Origin: Spongiibacteraceae bacterium
GTDB lineage: Bacteria; Pseudomonadota; Gammaproteobacteria; Pseudomonadales; Dasaniaceae
Assembly: GCA_028280715.1 (NCBI GenBank)
Contig: JANQLG010000024.1
Location: forward strand, 1-64,000
DNA length: 64,000 bases
Reading direction: 5' to 3'
A program made the translations under genes and the position numbers. Within the stretch, counting starts at the first letter, position 1. Every line of letters begins with the position of its first letter. The notes below the pieces were generated by a model. The model did no database searches and was not told where the DNA came from. It saw nothing but the letters and a program-made list of their open reading frames with translations. Positions 35,501 to 45,451 of the stretch are shown here, in pieces.

Positions 35501-36499
35501 TTAAAAAATATCTCCCCTTCGTAAATCGAAGGCATCCGTCGGTTCGTTTTCTAACTCTAACTGTTGGTAAGCTCGAGGATCATCACGTTTTAACTGTTCC
35601 AACTGTTGCTGCAACACTGGGTCACCCAAACCTTGCTGAACAATAATTTCAACTCGACGGTTTCTTGCCCGTCCTTCTGCAGTTTCGTTAGTATCTACCG
35701 GCCGCGTTTCTGCAAAGCCGCTGACTTGAACCCGATTAGGATTTAATACCTGACCTTCAAACAAAGCATGTGCCACTGACACCGCACGACTGGTAGAAAG
35801 CTCCCAATTCGAACGAAAACGAGCAGTATTAATCGGTATATCATCGCTATGCCCCTGAACTAAAATACTGCCCTCTTTGGTAGACAAAACATCACGCACT
35901 TCTTGCAACAATGGCTGATAATCGCTTGCCAAATTAGCTGAGCCCGATGCAAAAGAGCCTTTTTCTTTTATCCGCACAATAATTTGTCGGCCGTGAGTTT
36001 CAACTTCTACTTCACCTTTGGCAATTTGTTCACTTAACGCAGTGGCAAGATCCTTCGCATCTTCCTGAGTTTCCTTGATCATGGCTTCAATTTTTTCCAG
36101 CACTTCCTGGTTTTCACCGGCACCGCCATCGAGCCCTTCCTCACCTGCTTCAACGTCATACTCTTCAGCATCTCTTACCTCAAGCGACAACTCAGTTAAA
36201 TCGTCAGTATGTTGATAGATTTGATTGATCGGTGTTGGGTCAGGTCGACCGGGGCTAAATTCCTGCGCAATAATACTGGTACCCTTGGGAGGATCGAGCA
36301 CTTTGAGTTGGTTCTGCACACCAAAGGCCTGTGCCATCGAACCCGCCAAACGCTTAAACTTCATCGCGTCCATTTCGGAAAAAGACAACAACAACACAAA
36401 GAAACACATCAGCAGCGACATTAAGTCGGCAAAGGTTCCCATCCAACCAGGCGCACCTGGTGGAGGGCATTTAGGACATTCAACTTCTTCTTCAGCCAT
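35501..36499 (-). CDS. pomB: Flagellar stator protein MotB/PomB
   Basis: Stator subunit, 332 residues. The membrane helix carries the ion-binding Asp25 in WMGTFADLMSLLMCFFVLLL; the preceding CPKCPPPGAPGW is the MotB/PomB entry motif. SFSEMDAMKFKRLAGSM after the helix is the plug region. The C-terminal OmpA-like domain has LVQGHSDDIPI and ELSTSRAVSVA, plus NRRVEIIV (peptidoglycan anchoring). The sequence looks like sodium-type PomB more than MotB (inference from the helix). It overlaps no gene; pomA is 44 bases upstream. Confidence 0.93.
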   Translation of the reverse strand: MAEEEVECPKCPPPGAPGWMGTFADLMSLLMCFFVLLLSFSEMDAMKFKRLAGSMAQAFGVQNQLKVLDPPKGTSIIAQEFSPGRPDPTPINQIYQHTDDLTELSLEVRDAEEYDVEAGEEGLDGGAGENQEVLEKIEAMIKETQEDAKDLATALSEQIAKGEVEVETHGRQIIVRIKEKGSFASGSANLASDYQPLLQEVRDVLSTKEGSILVQGHSDDIPINTARFRSNWELSTSRAVSVAHALFEGQVLNPNRVQVSGFAETRPVDTNETAEGRARNRRVEIIVQQGLGDPVLQQQLEQLKRDDPRAYQQLELENEPTDAFDLRRGDIF

Positions 36500-36543
36500 A
36501 TTGTGCTACACAACTAACAAGCCAAGTATCAAACTGGGTATCG

Positions 36544-37302
36544 CTACTCATCCTCTTTCACGCGCATGCCTTGTGGCAAGTATTTCCGCAGCATATCACT
36601 AATCACACGAGGGTTTTGCCCCGCCTGAATAGCAAGCAGAGCGTCTATCACCAGGTTTTTACTGGTCTCTTCCTCTCCCCGACGCAGACTGAGTTTGTCG
36701 GAAATAGGGATAGCCACCATATTAGCCAGCATCGCACCATAGAGCGTTGTTAACAGTGCCACGGCCATCGCTGGACCAATGGATTTGGGATCATCCATAT
36801 TTGACAGCATGGCCACCAACCCCACCAGTGTTCCTATCATCCCCATCGCCGGTGACACATCACCCAAAGCAGAAAAAATACTGGCACCTTGCTCATGACG
36901 CTCAACAGTTTGATCTTTATCTTTCGATAGCAGCGTTTTCACTACATCGGGATCATGACCATCAACTAGCAACTGGATGCCACCTTGTAAAAAATCGCTG
37001 CTAACTTCTTTACCTTCTAAAGACAGCAAACCACCTTTACGCGCTTCATCGGCTAGCCCGACGATTTCGTCGATTATTTCAGCAGGGTCATCTGTTTTGA
37101 ACATAAAAGCCTTGGCTGCAACCTTTCCGGCTCCCAAAAACTGCCCAAGGCCAAACTTGGCTAATACAACGAAAATACTCCCTACAATTACTATTAGCAT
37201 CGACGGCACATCCACAAACATTCCGACGCCACCACTCAACACCATGGCCACAATGATGATGGCCATAGCGCCAATCATGCCTATAATGGTTGCTAAATCC
37301 AC
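36544..37302 (-). CDS. pomA: Flagellar stator protein MotA/PomA
   Basis: Partner of PomB, 252 residues, start GTG with GAGGAG upstream. Four membrane helices: about 1-22, 28-46, 146-167 and 178-200. The ion-path segment ALGDVSPAMGMIGTLVGLVA holds the two conserved prolines. The cytoplasmic loop contains EARKGGLLSLE and conserved charged residues (RHEQGASIF) that contact the rotor. Length equals Vibrio PomA, and pomA-pomB lies beside xseB-ispA-dxs as in vibrios. Flagellar genes other than these are not in the window. Confidence 0.95.
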   Translation of the reverse strand: MDLATIIGMIGAMAIIIVAMVLSGGVGMFVDVPSMLIVIVGSIFVVLAKFGLGQFLGAGKVAAKAFMFKTDDPAEIIDEIVGLADEARKGGLLSLEGKEVSSDFLQGGIQLLVDGHDPDVVKTLLSKDKDQTVERHEQGASIFSALGDVSPAMGMIGTLVGLVAMLSNMDDPKSIGPAMAVALLTTLYGAMLANMVAIPISDKLSLRRGEEETSKNLVIDALLAIQAGQNPRVISDMLRKYLPQGMRVKEDE

Positions 37303-37653
37303 AGACTAACTCCTCAATCGACCCAAACTCTCGATCCAAGCTCTAAGACCCAAAACCAAACTCATAATCAATACTATCAATCGACGATAACATACTGATT
37401 TTCTGATAGTTATAGTCTAGCTGTTATCGAGCACGATGCACATTTTTGACAGTAAAAATCCAGATTCAAAACGGATCATCCCTGCTTTCAGTAACGGCCA
37501 ATCACCTGCAGACTTGAGTTTCTACTGATTTATCCATAAACAAGGAAGCACAATAAAGCTGTAAATATCTGCTACAAACATTGACCGCAATCAGGGCTGT
37601 CAGTTACCGTTGCCGCGTTGAATCTGCCTACCACGGTATTTTGGAGCACTTAT
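37303..37653. other. Divergent control region between pomA and xseB
   Basis: About 350 bases without a gene. It must hold the promoters for pomAB (leftward) and xseB-ispA-dxs (rightward). A TTGACA at 37446-37451 could be a -35 element, but I see no good -10 at the right spacing. No repeats or hairpins stand out. Confidence 0.5.
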
Positions 37654-37926
37654 ATGGCAAGAGGCACCTCAAAAGCCACCAAAAACATCGATTTTGAAAA
37701 ATCACTCAACCAACTGGAAGAACTGGTAGAGGAGATGGAAAGTGGCGACCTTTCATTAAAGGAATCGCTCAAAGCCTTTGAACAAGGCATTAAATTGACC
37801 CGCGATTGCCAAGAAGCACTTTCTCAGGCTGAACAGAAGGTTCAGCTGCTGATTGAAGAGAATAGCGAGCTAAAAACCATTGACCTCGATGATGAGATTG
37901 ATGACGAGGATCTGTTCTCAGAATGA
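37654..37926 (+). CDS. xseB: Exodeoxyribonuclease VII small subunit
   Basis: A 90-residue protein that binds XseA in the nuclease complex. The ATG at 37654 (with GGAG nine bases upstream) is preferred over an in-frame TTG 36 bases earlier. The family core [40 protein letters not shown] and the coiled-coil tail [11 protein letters not shown] are clear. The C terminus is very acidic. It overlaps ispA by four bases (ATGA), so the two are translationally coupled. Confidence 0.96.
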   Translation: MARGTSKATKNIDFEKSLNQLEELVEEMESGDLSLKESLKAFEQGIKLTRDCQEALSQAEQKVQLLIEENSELKTIDLDDEIDDEDLFSE

Positions 37927-38873
37927 GCGATACTTTTAACGATTCCGTGTTTAACAATTCTCTGTTCAACAATTTTCTGCAACAAAGCCAGACCCGAATT
38001 AACAAAGCGCTTCAACAGGAACTAGGCGATCTGCAATCGCCCTTCAGCCCCACTGATAGCAGCTCTTATCTGTCCCGATTGCAAGAAGCCATGCGATATA
38101 GTCTGGTCAATGGCGGCAAACGAATACGGCCTACACTGGTTTTTGCCGCAGCAGAAGCGATTTCAAACAATGCCGCCACTGATGCACTGGATAAAGTTGC
38201 AGCTGCAGTAGAAATGATTCACGCCTATTCATTAATCCACGACGACCTTCCTGCCATGGACGATGATGACCTCAGACGTGGTCAACCAACCTGTCATAAA
38301 GCTTTTGATGAAGCGACCGCTATTCTGGCCGGTGACGCCCTACAAACCCGGGCGTTTGAGTTGCTAACCACTATTCCCGACACCTATGCTGAAACCCGAT
38401 TGGCACTGGTAGCAACACTTGCCAAAGCTTCAGGCATTGTTGGTATGGTGGGTGGGCAGGCCATTGATCTGGAGTCTGTTAATCAGCAAATTGCCATCGG
38501 GCAACTGGAAACCATCCATCGCTTGAAAACCGGTGCATTAATCCGTGCCGCCGTTAGCATGGGAGCTATTTATGCTGGCGCCAGTAATGAGCAACTGACG
38601 AAACTGGACAGCTACGCCGAGGCCATTGGCCTGTCATTTCAAGTGCAAGACGACATTCTGGATGTTGAAAGCGATACCGAAACACTCGGCAAAAATCAGG
38701 GGGCTGACCAAGCACTGAATAAACCCACTTATCCTTCGCTGTTAGGCATGGCTGGAGCAAAGCAAAAAGCCCAAGATCTTCACCAACAGGCAATAACTGC
38801 TCTTGAAACATTTGGGGAGTCTGCGCAAGTGTTGCGCCAGCTTTCCTCCTATATCATCTCACGCAATCATTAA
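37923..38873 (+). CDS. ispA: Farnesyl diphosphate synthase
   Basis: Short-chain polyprenyl synthase, 316 residues, joining DMAPP/GPP with IPP to give C15 farnesyl diphosphate. The first Asp-rich motif is [10 protein letters not shown] (about 103-112), the second QDDILD (about 240-245). [13 protein letters not shown] (about 56-68) is the substrate-binding block. An N-terminal extension of about 20 residues rich in Asn and Phe is longer than in E. coli IspA (299 residues). It lies between xseB and dxs, the standard order. Confidence 0.96.
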   Translation: MSDTFNDSVFNNSLFNNFLQQSQTRINKALQQELGDLQSPFSPTDSSSYLSRLQEAMRYSLVNGGKRIRPTLVFAAAEAISNNAATDALDKVAAAVEMIHAYSLIHDDLPAMDDDDLRRGQPTCHKAFDEATAILAGDALQTRAFELLTTIPDTYAETRLALVATLAKASGIVGMVGGQAIDLESVNQQIAIGQLETIHRLKTGALIRAAVSMGAIYAGASNEQLTKLDSYAEAIGLSFQVQDDILDVESDTETLGKNQGADQALNKPTYPSLLGMAGAKQKAQDLHQQAITALETFGESAQVLRQLSSYIISRNH

Positions 38874-39014
38874 TTTCCTTTTCCTAAAGGGTCACAACAA
38901 GTTAAAGCCAGAAATGCAGTCAAAACCTCAGCTTTGGGTTACAATCCCCGTTTGCAGCTGAATTTCTGACAATGAGGTAGCTGCTGAAGGTCTTTTATAA
39001 TTATTACGACATCT

Positions 39015-40937
39015 ATGAAATTCACCAATATCCCATCTTCGCGCCCTGATACCCCATTGCTGAACAGCATTGATGCCCCAGCGCAATTGCGTGAGTTGGA
39101 ACAGGATCAGCTACCACAGCTGGCCGATGAACTACGTGAATATATGCTATACACCGTCGGCCAGACCGGCGGGCATTTCGGTGCCGGGCTCGGCGTGGTA
39201 GAGCTGACCATCGCTCTTCATTATATTTTCAACACTCCTGAAGACCGTATTGTCTGGGATGTCGGCCACCAGAGCTATCCACACAAGATTCTTACTGGCC
39301 GACGCGATGATATGTTATCGATGCGTCATCAGGATGGACTGGCCGGCTTTCCCAAGCGCTCTGAAAGTGAATACGATACCTTTGGCGTTGGCCACTCAAG
39401 CACCAGTATCAGTGCAGCCCTGGGTATGGCTATAGCAGCCGAGCAACAGGGCATTGATCGCAAAACCGTTGCTGTGATCGGAGATGGTGCCATGACTGCC
39501 GGTATGGCCTTTGAAGCACTCAATCACGCTGCCCACACTAACGCCAATATGTTGGTTATTCTCAACGATAACCAAATGTCGATTTCGCAAAATACTGGCG
39601 GTCTTAGCACCTATTTCGCCAAGATATGGGCCAGTAAGACTTATACTTCACTACGCGAAAACAGTAAAAAAGTACTGGGGAAAATTCCTCCCGCCTGGGA
39701 AATCGCCCGCCGCGCTGAAGAGCATATGAAGGGCATGGTTGCACCCGGCACATTATTTGAAGAACTAGGTTTTAACTATATTGGCCCCATTGATGGTCAT
39801 GACATATCGAGCCTGATTAACACTATCAACAATATGGCGAAAATGTCAGGCCCACAGCTGCTGCATATCTTCACGCAGAAAGGCAATGGCTTTGCCCCTG
39901 CCGAAGAAGACCCCGTCGGCTACCACGCCATCAACAAGATTGAAGCTGCACCACCATTACTTTCAACACCCGAAAGCCCCAAGGCCAATAAACCGAAATA
40001 CCAGAAGGTGTTTGGTGATTGGCTGTGCGACATGGCTGAACAGGATGACAAGCTGATTGGCATTACCCCGGCAATGGGCGAAGGCTCAGGTATGATTGAG
40101 TTTTCCGAGCGCTTTCCCGAACGTTATCATGATGTTGCTATCGCCGAACAACACGCTGTGACTCTGGCAGCAGGTATGGCCTGTGATGGTTTGAAACCGG
40201 TAGTCGCGATCTATTCGACCTTTTTACAACGTGCCTACGATCAGTTGATTCACGATGTCGCACTACAAAATCTCGATGTGCTATTTGGCATCGACCGGGC
40301 TGGATTAGTCGGCGAAGACGGTCCTACTCATGCCGGCTGCTTCGATCTGTCTTATTTGCGCTGCATTCCCAATATGGTAGTGATGGCGCCTTCGGACGAA
40401 AATGAAACTCGCCAAATGCTGTATACCGGCTTCCAATACCGTGGGCCAGCTGCTGTTCGCTACCCCAGAGGCACTGGTCCAGGAGCAGCCATTGATCCAA
40501 TGATGCGGGCGCTTGAGATTGGCAAAGGCGTAGTAAAAAGAAAGGGCTCTGGAATAGCCATTCTGAGTTTTGGTACCTTACTGGAGGAAGCAATGGTAGC
40601 AGCTGAATCCCTTGATGCTACCGTGGCTGATATGCGCTTTGTTAAACCACTGGACGAAGCGTTGATTGCGGAACTAGCCAGCAATCATGAACTGATAGTG
40701 ACACTGGAAGAAAATGTTGTCGCCGGCGGCGCAGGTAGCGCTGTTAGCGAATACCTGATATCTCAAACCATCACCGTACCAACCTTACAGCTCGGTCTGC
40801 CAGACACATTTATCGATCACGGCAAACACAAAGACCTACTCGCCGAGTGCGGCCTCAGCGCTAATGGTATTTTACAGTCGATAGAAAACCGGCTGGCATT
40901 ACTAGGTCAGACGCTCAAGCAACAAGCGCTAAAATAA
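39015..40937 (+). CDS. dxs: 1-deoxy-D-xylulose-5-phosphate synthase
   Basis: Thiamine diphosphate enzyme of 640 residues that makes DXP from pyruvate and glyceraldehyde 3-phosphate. It feeds the MEP isoprenoid pathway, thiamine and pyridoxal synthesis. Key motifs: [19 protein letters not shown] (about 53-71), the ThDP-binding [17 protein letters not shown] (about 157-173), NDNQMSIS, and [17 protein letters not shown] (about 375-391). Length is near E. coli Dxs (620). It is the third gene of the xseB-ispA-dxs unit. Confidence 0.97.
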   Translation: MKFTNIPSSRPDTPLLNSIDAPAQLRELEQDQLPQLADELREYMLYTVGQTGGHFGAGLGVVELTIALHYIFNTPEDRIVWDVGHQSYPHKILTGRRDDMLSMRHQDGLAGFPKRSESEYDTFGVGHSSTSISAALGMAIAAEQQGIDRKTVAVIGDGAMTAGMAFEALNHAAHTNANMLVILNDNQMSISQNTGGLSTYFAKIWASKTYTSLRENSKKVLGKIPPAWEIARRAEEHMKGMVAPGTLFEELGFNYIGPIDGHDISSLINTINNMAKMSGPQLLHIFTQKGNGFAPAEEDPVGYHAINKIEAAPPLLSTPESPKANKPKYQKVFGDWLCDMAEQDDKLIGITPAMGEGSGMIEFSERFPERYHDVAIAEQHAVTLAAGMACDGLKPVVAIYSTFLQRAYDQLIHDVALQNLDVLFGIDRAGLVGEDGPTHAGCFDLSYLRCIPNMVVMAPSDENETRQMLYTGFQYRGPAAVRYPRGTGPGAAIDPMMRALEIGKGVVKRKGSGIAILSFGTLLEEAMVAAESLDATVADMRFVKPLDEALIAELASNHELIVTLEENVVAGGAGSAVSEYLISQTITVPTLQLGLPDTFIDHGKHKDLLAECGLSANGILQSIENRLALLGQTLKQQALK

Positions 40938-40993
40938 GTCATTTCACGCAGCCACTGTTAATCATTTTCATTTTAAGGAAATAAGACCAAGGC

Positions 40994-41596
40994 TTACTTG
41001 TGACTGCCTTCATCCATTAGGTGGCCAAGCTTGCCTGCTTTGGTCGCCAGATACTTGGCATTGTGAGGGTTCTTACCAGTTTGCAATGGAATACGCTCTA
41101 CGACATCTATTCGTTGATTACTCAATGCATCCACCTTTCGCGGATTATTCGTCATTAACCGAACCTGATGAATATTGAGGTGATCCAACATCACTTTACA
41201 GATGCTGTAGTCACGCATATCCGCACCAAAACCTAATCGCTCATTAGCTTCAACCGTATCGGCACCTTCATCCTGCAATTTATAGGCTTTAATTTTGTTG
41301 AGCAGGCCAATACCACGCCCTTCCTGTCGAAGATACAGTAATGCGCCACGTCCCTCTTCAGCAATTTTTTTCAACGCTGCCTGCAATTGAGCACCGCAAT
41401 CGCAGCGCATACTAAACAGGGCATCTCCCGTAAGACACTCCGAGTGCACTCTGGCCAGTACTGGCTCGCCATTACTGATATCGCCCAGGCTCAGTACTAA
41501 ATGTTCCTTATCATTTTCCACATCCTCAAAGCCATGCATATCAAACACAGCCCACTGGGTGGGAAGCTTTGAAGACTCAACATAACGTACGGGCAC
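40994..41596 (-). CDS. ribA: GTP cyclohydrolase II
   Basis: Opens the GTP ring in the first step of riboflavin synthesis, 200 residues. Start GTG with AGGAG upstream. The zinc site is [15 protein letters not shown] (three Cys, about 54-68); other motifs are [14 protein letters not shown] and [13 protein letters not shown], and the final [10 protein letters not shown]. Length equals E. coli RibA (196). It is separate from the main rib cluster and from ribBA (47619), whose own GTP cyclohydrolase domain lacks these cysteines. So this gene likely provides the GCHII activity of the cell. Confidence 0.96.
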   Translation of the reverse strand: MPVRYVESSKLPTQWAVFDMHGFEDVENDKEHLVLSLGDISNGEPVLARVHSECLTGDALFSMRCDCGAQLQAALKKIAEEGRGALLYLRQEGRGIGLLNKIKAYKLQDEGADTVEANERLGFGADMRDYSICKVMLDHLNIHQVRLMTNNPRKVDALSNQRIDVVERIPLQTGKNPHNAKYLATKAGKLGHLMDEGSHK

Positions 41597-41765
41597 TAGG
41601 TTCTCCTATCGACAACAAGCTTCGCTTTGAGACAGCAAAAACCAACCGACCCAAAACGAGGGCGCACATTCTAACAGCACATGGCCGGTATTGGGAATTG
41701 GCTGCTAATTCAAGAAGATTCGGGATATATAACGTTATTGGATGTGAAACCGGTAGATACGACAG

Positions 41766-42413
41766 TTAAAATCGGGCTTTCAGATACAGAATACCGCCCT
41801 GTTCACGCATATCGACATGCTGCAGGTAACTCATCCCTAATAACACTGTATCCGGATAATTACCCTCGATCACAAAAGCCTGCACACTACTCACCTTTAA
41901 CCCCTGTACATCGACGGAACGCAAGGTCACACCATAGGACATGGCTTCACCACTGGCAGTTCGCACCCTGGAGGGAATACCGTTTTGATAGTCGAGCCCT
42001 ATCATATTTGCATGCCGACTGCTCATCGCTATCGCATTCGCGCCAGTATCCACCAATACAGGCATGCGCCGTCCATTTAAGGTAGCCGTGGTGATGTATT
42101 GATTGATGTTATTCTTACGAATGGATATTTCGCGTTTTTCAGCAGGCGTGTATTGACCACTAATCATGCGTGTCAGGCTCAAGATTTGCTGCTCACCACC
42201 AATTTCCACCACCGCCTGTTTAGGAGTAGCGGAAACCAACAGCACACCTTCTGGGCTGCGCTGCCCGGCCTTCAACATCCTCTGCTTACCATCAATTGAT
42301 AGCACAGCGGAGCCTTTGAAGAGTCCTTGAACCTGGATTTGCTGCGCATCGGCCAGCTCTGACATCAAGAACAACGCCACAAAAATCCATAGCAGCCTAA
42401 CAGTTATTTTCAT
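41766..42413 (-). CDS. Retropepsin-like aspartic protease (clan AA)
   Basis: A 215-residue exported protein (signal peptide about 1-23, ending DAQQ). The retropepsin motif VLVDTGANAIAMSS (about 119-132) contains the catalytic DTGA. It is followed by an IGLDYQNG turn and, near the end, VLLGMSYLQHVDM, the family's second hallmark. Such proteins are often annotated TIGR02281-type. The N-terminal part resembles a small beta-domain (QIQVQGLFKGSAVLSIDG). Substrate unknown. Confidence 0.87.
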   Translation of the reverse strand: MKITVRLLWIFVALFLMSELADAQQIQVQGLFKGSAVLSIDGKQRMLKAGQRSPEGVLLVSATPKQAVVEIGGEQQILSLTRMISGQYTPAEKREISIRKNNINQYITTATLNGRRMPVLVDTGANAIAMSSRHANMIGLDYQNGIPSRVRTASGEAMSYGVTLRSVDVQGLKVSSVQAFVIEGNYPDTVLLGMSYLQHVDMREQGGILYLKARF

Positions 42414-42521
42414 ACAACCTCCTGTAGTCTGCTGAGTATAGGCAAAGATTGGTGAAGAAAAAGTGATTTACCGCCACCTTTCAATACTTCTCAACACTGC
42501 AATAAGCCCTTGTTTATACAA

Positions 42522-43361
42522 CTATACAAAAGGCTCTATCGATATTGCGGGATAATCCGCAGTATCCGCTGGCAACCCGGCATGAGCGACCGTACCTGGC
42601 CCACTGCCAATTTGAACAGCAGCTTTAATACCACGGGTCACGTAAGCTTTAGCAATATTGAGTGATTGCTCCACATCTTTTTCCATCGCTATTGCCGCAG
42701 CCAGCGCTGCCGACAGAACAGCACCACCGCCACGATTATTGGCAGTCACATGAGCATCAACTCCAATCCAATAATACGATGAACCATCTGACCAGTAGTC
42801 TATCCGTTTGGCATCCAAAGCTGGCAATTTAGCCCCGGTAATCAAAACCGATTTGGCGCCATAGGCTAATAATTGGGTAGCCGCAGAAGCTATTGTCGAA
42901 CTGCTGTCACAAACGATTCCAGTGAGCTGCCGTGCTTCTTCGGTATTGACTACTAGCCAATCAACACAGGGCAGTAATTCTTGCTTGATGATTTTTTCCG
43001 ATTTTTCCAATAGATTATCGCTGGCATCAAGCTCTGCATCGTAAACCACGCGGCCGTCAAACTCTTGCAGATATTTCACTACTGAAAACAATGCATCCTC
43101 ATGTGGTAGCACACCAACTTTAATAACTTTGGCGGGCAAATCACTATCCAGTGCGTTAATTTGGGCGACAACACCTTTCCTGTCTATCGACTCGGTGTAA
43201 CCTGAGGCGAAGGTGTTTTGCGCCTTGATAGCAGTAATAACATTACAGCCATAGACGCCAAAATCATTAAAGGTTTGAAGGTCAGACTGAATGCCTGTGC
43301 CACTGCTTGAATCGGAATATCCAATAGTCCATACGATAGGTTTTTTATTACTGTCGTTCAC
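42522..43361 (-). CDS. ThiD-like phosphomethylpyrimidine kinase family protein
   Basis: A 279-residue ribokinase-like protein close to ThiD (HMP/HMP-P kinase); start GTG. The N-terminal IGYSDSSSGTGIQSDLQTF aligns with the ThiD start (GSDSxGGAGIQAD), and NNRGGGAVLSAALAAAIA aligns with the ThiD end GTGCTLSAALA. At that place, position 214 is Ala where Salmonella ThiD has the catalytic Cys213. So the kinase may be inactive, or use a different mechanism. No other thiamine gene is adjacent, although thiL is 2 kb away. Confidence 0.82.
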   Translation of the reverse strand: MNDSNKKPIVWTIGYSDSSSGTGIQSDLQTFNDFGVYGCNVITAIKAQNTFASGYTESIDRKGVVAQINALDSDLPAKVIKVGVLPHEDALFSVVKYLQEFDGRVVYDAELDASDNLLEKSEKIIKQELLPCVDWLVVNTEEARQLTGIVCDSSSTIASAATQLLAYGAKSVLITGAKLPALDAKRIDYWSDGSSYYWIGVDAHVTANNRGGGAVLSAALAAAIAMEKDVEQSLNIAKAYVTRGIKAAVQIGSGPGTVAHAGLPADTADYPAISIEPFV

Positions 43362-43437
43362 ACACTTCTCGCTTCTACATATTAATTTTACTAATTTAAT
43401 TCAAAAAAGAGGGTTTGATACAAAAAGAGATCTACGT

Positions 43438-44922
43438 TCAATCTGCCAGTACTGTTCTATTTGCCGCCCATAGTCGCAGCTGTTCGACCTGTTCAGCCAT
43501 CACTACCGATAAAGGATAGGTTGCCAATAGCTCGCTGACAATATGATCAGAATTTAGCGGTTCTCTTTGTGCAGAGGCACTGTATAAGGCAGCGACCACT
43601 GCCTGCTCAATCTCTGCGCCGGAGAATCCCTCCGACAATTCAGCTAATTTACCGATTGCAAATTTTTCCGAATGAAAATTTCGCTTGGTTAAATGAATGG
43701 AAAAGATTTCTTTTCTCACTGCTTCTGATGGCAAGTCGACGAAGAAAATCTCATCCAAACGACCTTTACGCATTAACTCTGGCGGCAACTGAGACACATC
43801 ATTAGAAGTTGCCACAATAAATACATTAGCTTCGCGCTCCGCCATCCAGGTCAGCATCGTTCCCAGAATTCTTCTCGAAGTACCATCATCGCTATCACTT
43901 GTGGCTAATCCCTTTTCGATTTCATCTATCCATAATACACAGGGCGCCATTAATTCTGCTTGCTTAAGCGATTTTTTTAAATTCTTTTCTGTTTCGCCAA
44001 TAAATTTGTTGTACAACGATGCCATATCCAGACGCAATAACGGTACCCCCCAAAGACCTGCAATGGACTTTGCCGCCAGTGATTTTCCTCCACCCTGAAT
44101 ACCCAATAACATCACACCTTTAGGGCGATCCAGAGAAGTTTTCTCAGCATTTAAAAAAATCGCTTCGCGTTGTTTAACCCACTCTTTCAGTTTGGCCAAA
44201 CCACCTACTGCCGAAAAGCGTTCGGTATCGTACTCAAAGCTCAATACACCATCCATATCGATCAATTCGAACTTTGCCTTGTTCACTTCAGGCAAATCCT
44301 CCTCGGTGATAGCGCCATCATCACGAATTGCGCTACGCGCCAATCGGCGAGCATCCTGAATAGTCAAACCTTTCAGATTTTTAATCAGTTTTTTCAGCGT
44401 AACAGGATCAGTTTTTATTTTCTTAGTTGGGTTTTCCTTTGACCAATGTGTCACTTCATCACGAATGATCGACATCAGCTGTGCATCGTTAGGTAAGCTA
44501 ATCGTAAAACGCGCGCAGTAATGTTGCAGCTCTGGCGGAATATCCAACTCGTGACTCACTAACACCAGGGTATGTTTTAACGTCGGATAATTTAGTGCGA
44601 TATCTTTTAACAACCTTACATGTTCGGGATTATTTGGCAGATAGGGATGAAAGTCACAGAGCACAAATAAACTAGGTTCTGCATGTTGTTTAATGGCTTT
44701 TAACACTTGCTCCGGTGAAGCGGTATCAGATGCCGGATTGGGGTCACTGCCAAAACCAATACGATTTAGTCCTTCAGTAATTGACCAACAGCTGTAACCC
44801 AGTCGTTTTTTCATCGCCACCTTGGTCAGAAGTTCAAGAGCCCTGACCTCATCATGTGTCTCCAGCACAATGAGTGGCACATGCGAGTCAATGATTAATA
44901 CCAAGTCGTTAATATCTTGCAT
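43438..44922 (-). CDS. AAA ATPase, Ycf46-like
   Basis: A 494-residue AAA protein like cyanobacterial/chloroplast Ycf46. Its N-terminal part (about 1-230) is the family's non-catalytic region, with LIIDSHVPLIVLETHDE. The AAA module has Walker A GIQGGGKS (about 272-279), Walker B VLWIDEIEKGL (about 330-340), sensor-1-like VATSN and the arginine-finger-like RKGRLDEIFFVDLP. The function is unknown in bacteria; in cyanobacteria it is linked to inorganic carbon/photosynthesis regulation. It lies beside pgpA and thiL in the same direction, 38 bases from pgpA. Confidence 0.87.
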   Translation of the reverse strand: MQDINDLVLIIDSHVPLIVLETHDEVRALELLTKVAMKKRLGYSCWSITEGLNRIGFGSDPNPASDTASPEQVLKAIKQHAEPSLFVLCDFHPYLPNNPEHVRLLKDIALNYPTLKHTLVLVSHELDIPPELQHYCARFTISLPNDAQLMSIIRDEVTHWSKENPTKKIKTDPVTLKKLIKNLKGLTIQDARRLARSAIRDDGAITEEDLPEVNKAKFELIDMDGVLSFEYDTERFSAVGGLAKLKEWVKQREAIFLNAEKTSLDRPKGVMLLGIQGGGKSLAAKSIAGLWGVPLLRLDMASLYNKFIGETEKNLKKSLKQAELMAPCVLWIDEIEKGLATSDSDDGTSRRILGTMLTWMAEREANVFIVATSNDVSQLPPELMRKGRLDEIFFVDLPSEAVRKEIFSIHLTKRNFHSEKFAIGKLAELSEGFSGAEIEQAVVAALYSASAQREPLNSDHIVSELLATYPLSVVMAEQVEQLRLWAANRTVLAD

Positions 44923-44960
44923 ATGCGACTAATCCACGTTTTGGCAGTTTTTTAAAATTG

Positions 44961-45434
44961 TTATATCAACCTGGCTAATAATTGCAGGCCTAACCAGGCA
45001 TAGCAACCAGCTAATACATCATCCACCATAATACCTAAGCCGGAATGAATACGTTTATCGGCAATATTAATTGGCCAGGGCTTCCATATATCAAATAAAC
45101 GAAACAGAACAAAACCGATCACTATCCACAACCAACCGGTGGGAGCAGCAATCATGGTTACCCAAAAACCAACAAACTCATCCCACACAATACCAGAATG
45201 ATCATGCACACCTAAATCTTCGGCTGTTTTGCCGCACAAATAAACACCCAGAACAAAACTCAGTACCAGAAAAACAAGATAAACAACGACTGGAAAATCA
45301 GCAAAGAGCCAATACAAAGGTATCGCTGCCAAGGTTCCAAAAGTACCTGGCGCCTTGGGTGCCAGACCACTACCAAAGCCGAAGGCTGCACAGTGAACCG
45401 GATTCGACAAAATATCTCGCGCATTGATTGTCAT
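44961..45434 (-). CDS. pgpA: Phosphatidylglycerophosphatase A
   Basis: A 157-residue integral membrane phosphatase that makes phosphatidylglycerol from PGP. GFGSGLAPKAPGTFGTLAAI (about 19-38), the DHSGIVWDEFVGFW block (about 78-91) and the end GIMVDDVLAGCYAWL (conserved DD) are PgpA signatures. Four hydrophobic segments are present. Its place directly after thiL is the usual order in gammaproteobacteria; the two are 17 bases apart. Confidence 0.96.
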   Translation of the reverse strand: MTINARDILSNPVHCAAFGFGSGLAPKAPGTFGTLAAIPLYWLFADFPVVVYLVFLVLSFVLGVYLCGKTAEDLGVHDHSGIVWDEFVGFWVTMIAAPTGWLWIVIGFVLFRLFDIWKPWPINIADKRIHSGLGIMVDDVLAGCYAWLGLQLLARLI

Positions 45435-45451
45435 TAGCTTTTTTATCCGAA

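Noticed and set aside
37303-37653. TTG-initiated longer xseB
   Set aside because: The ATG at 37654 has a ribosome site and gives the normal family start.
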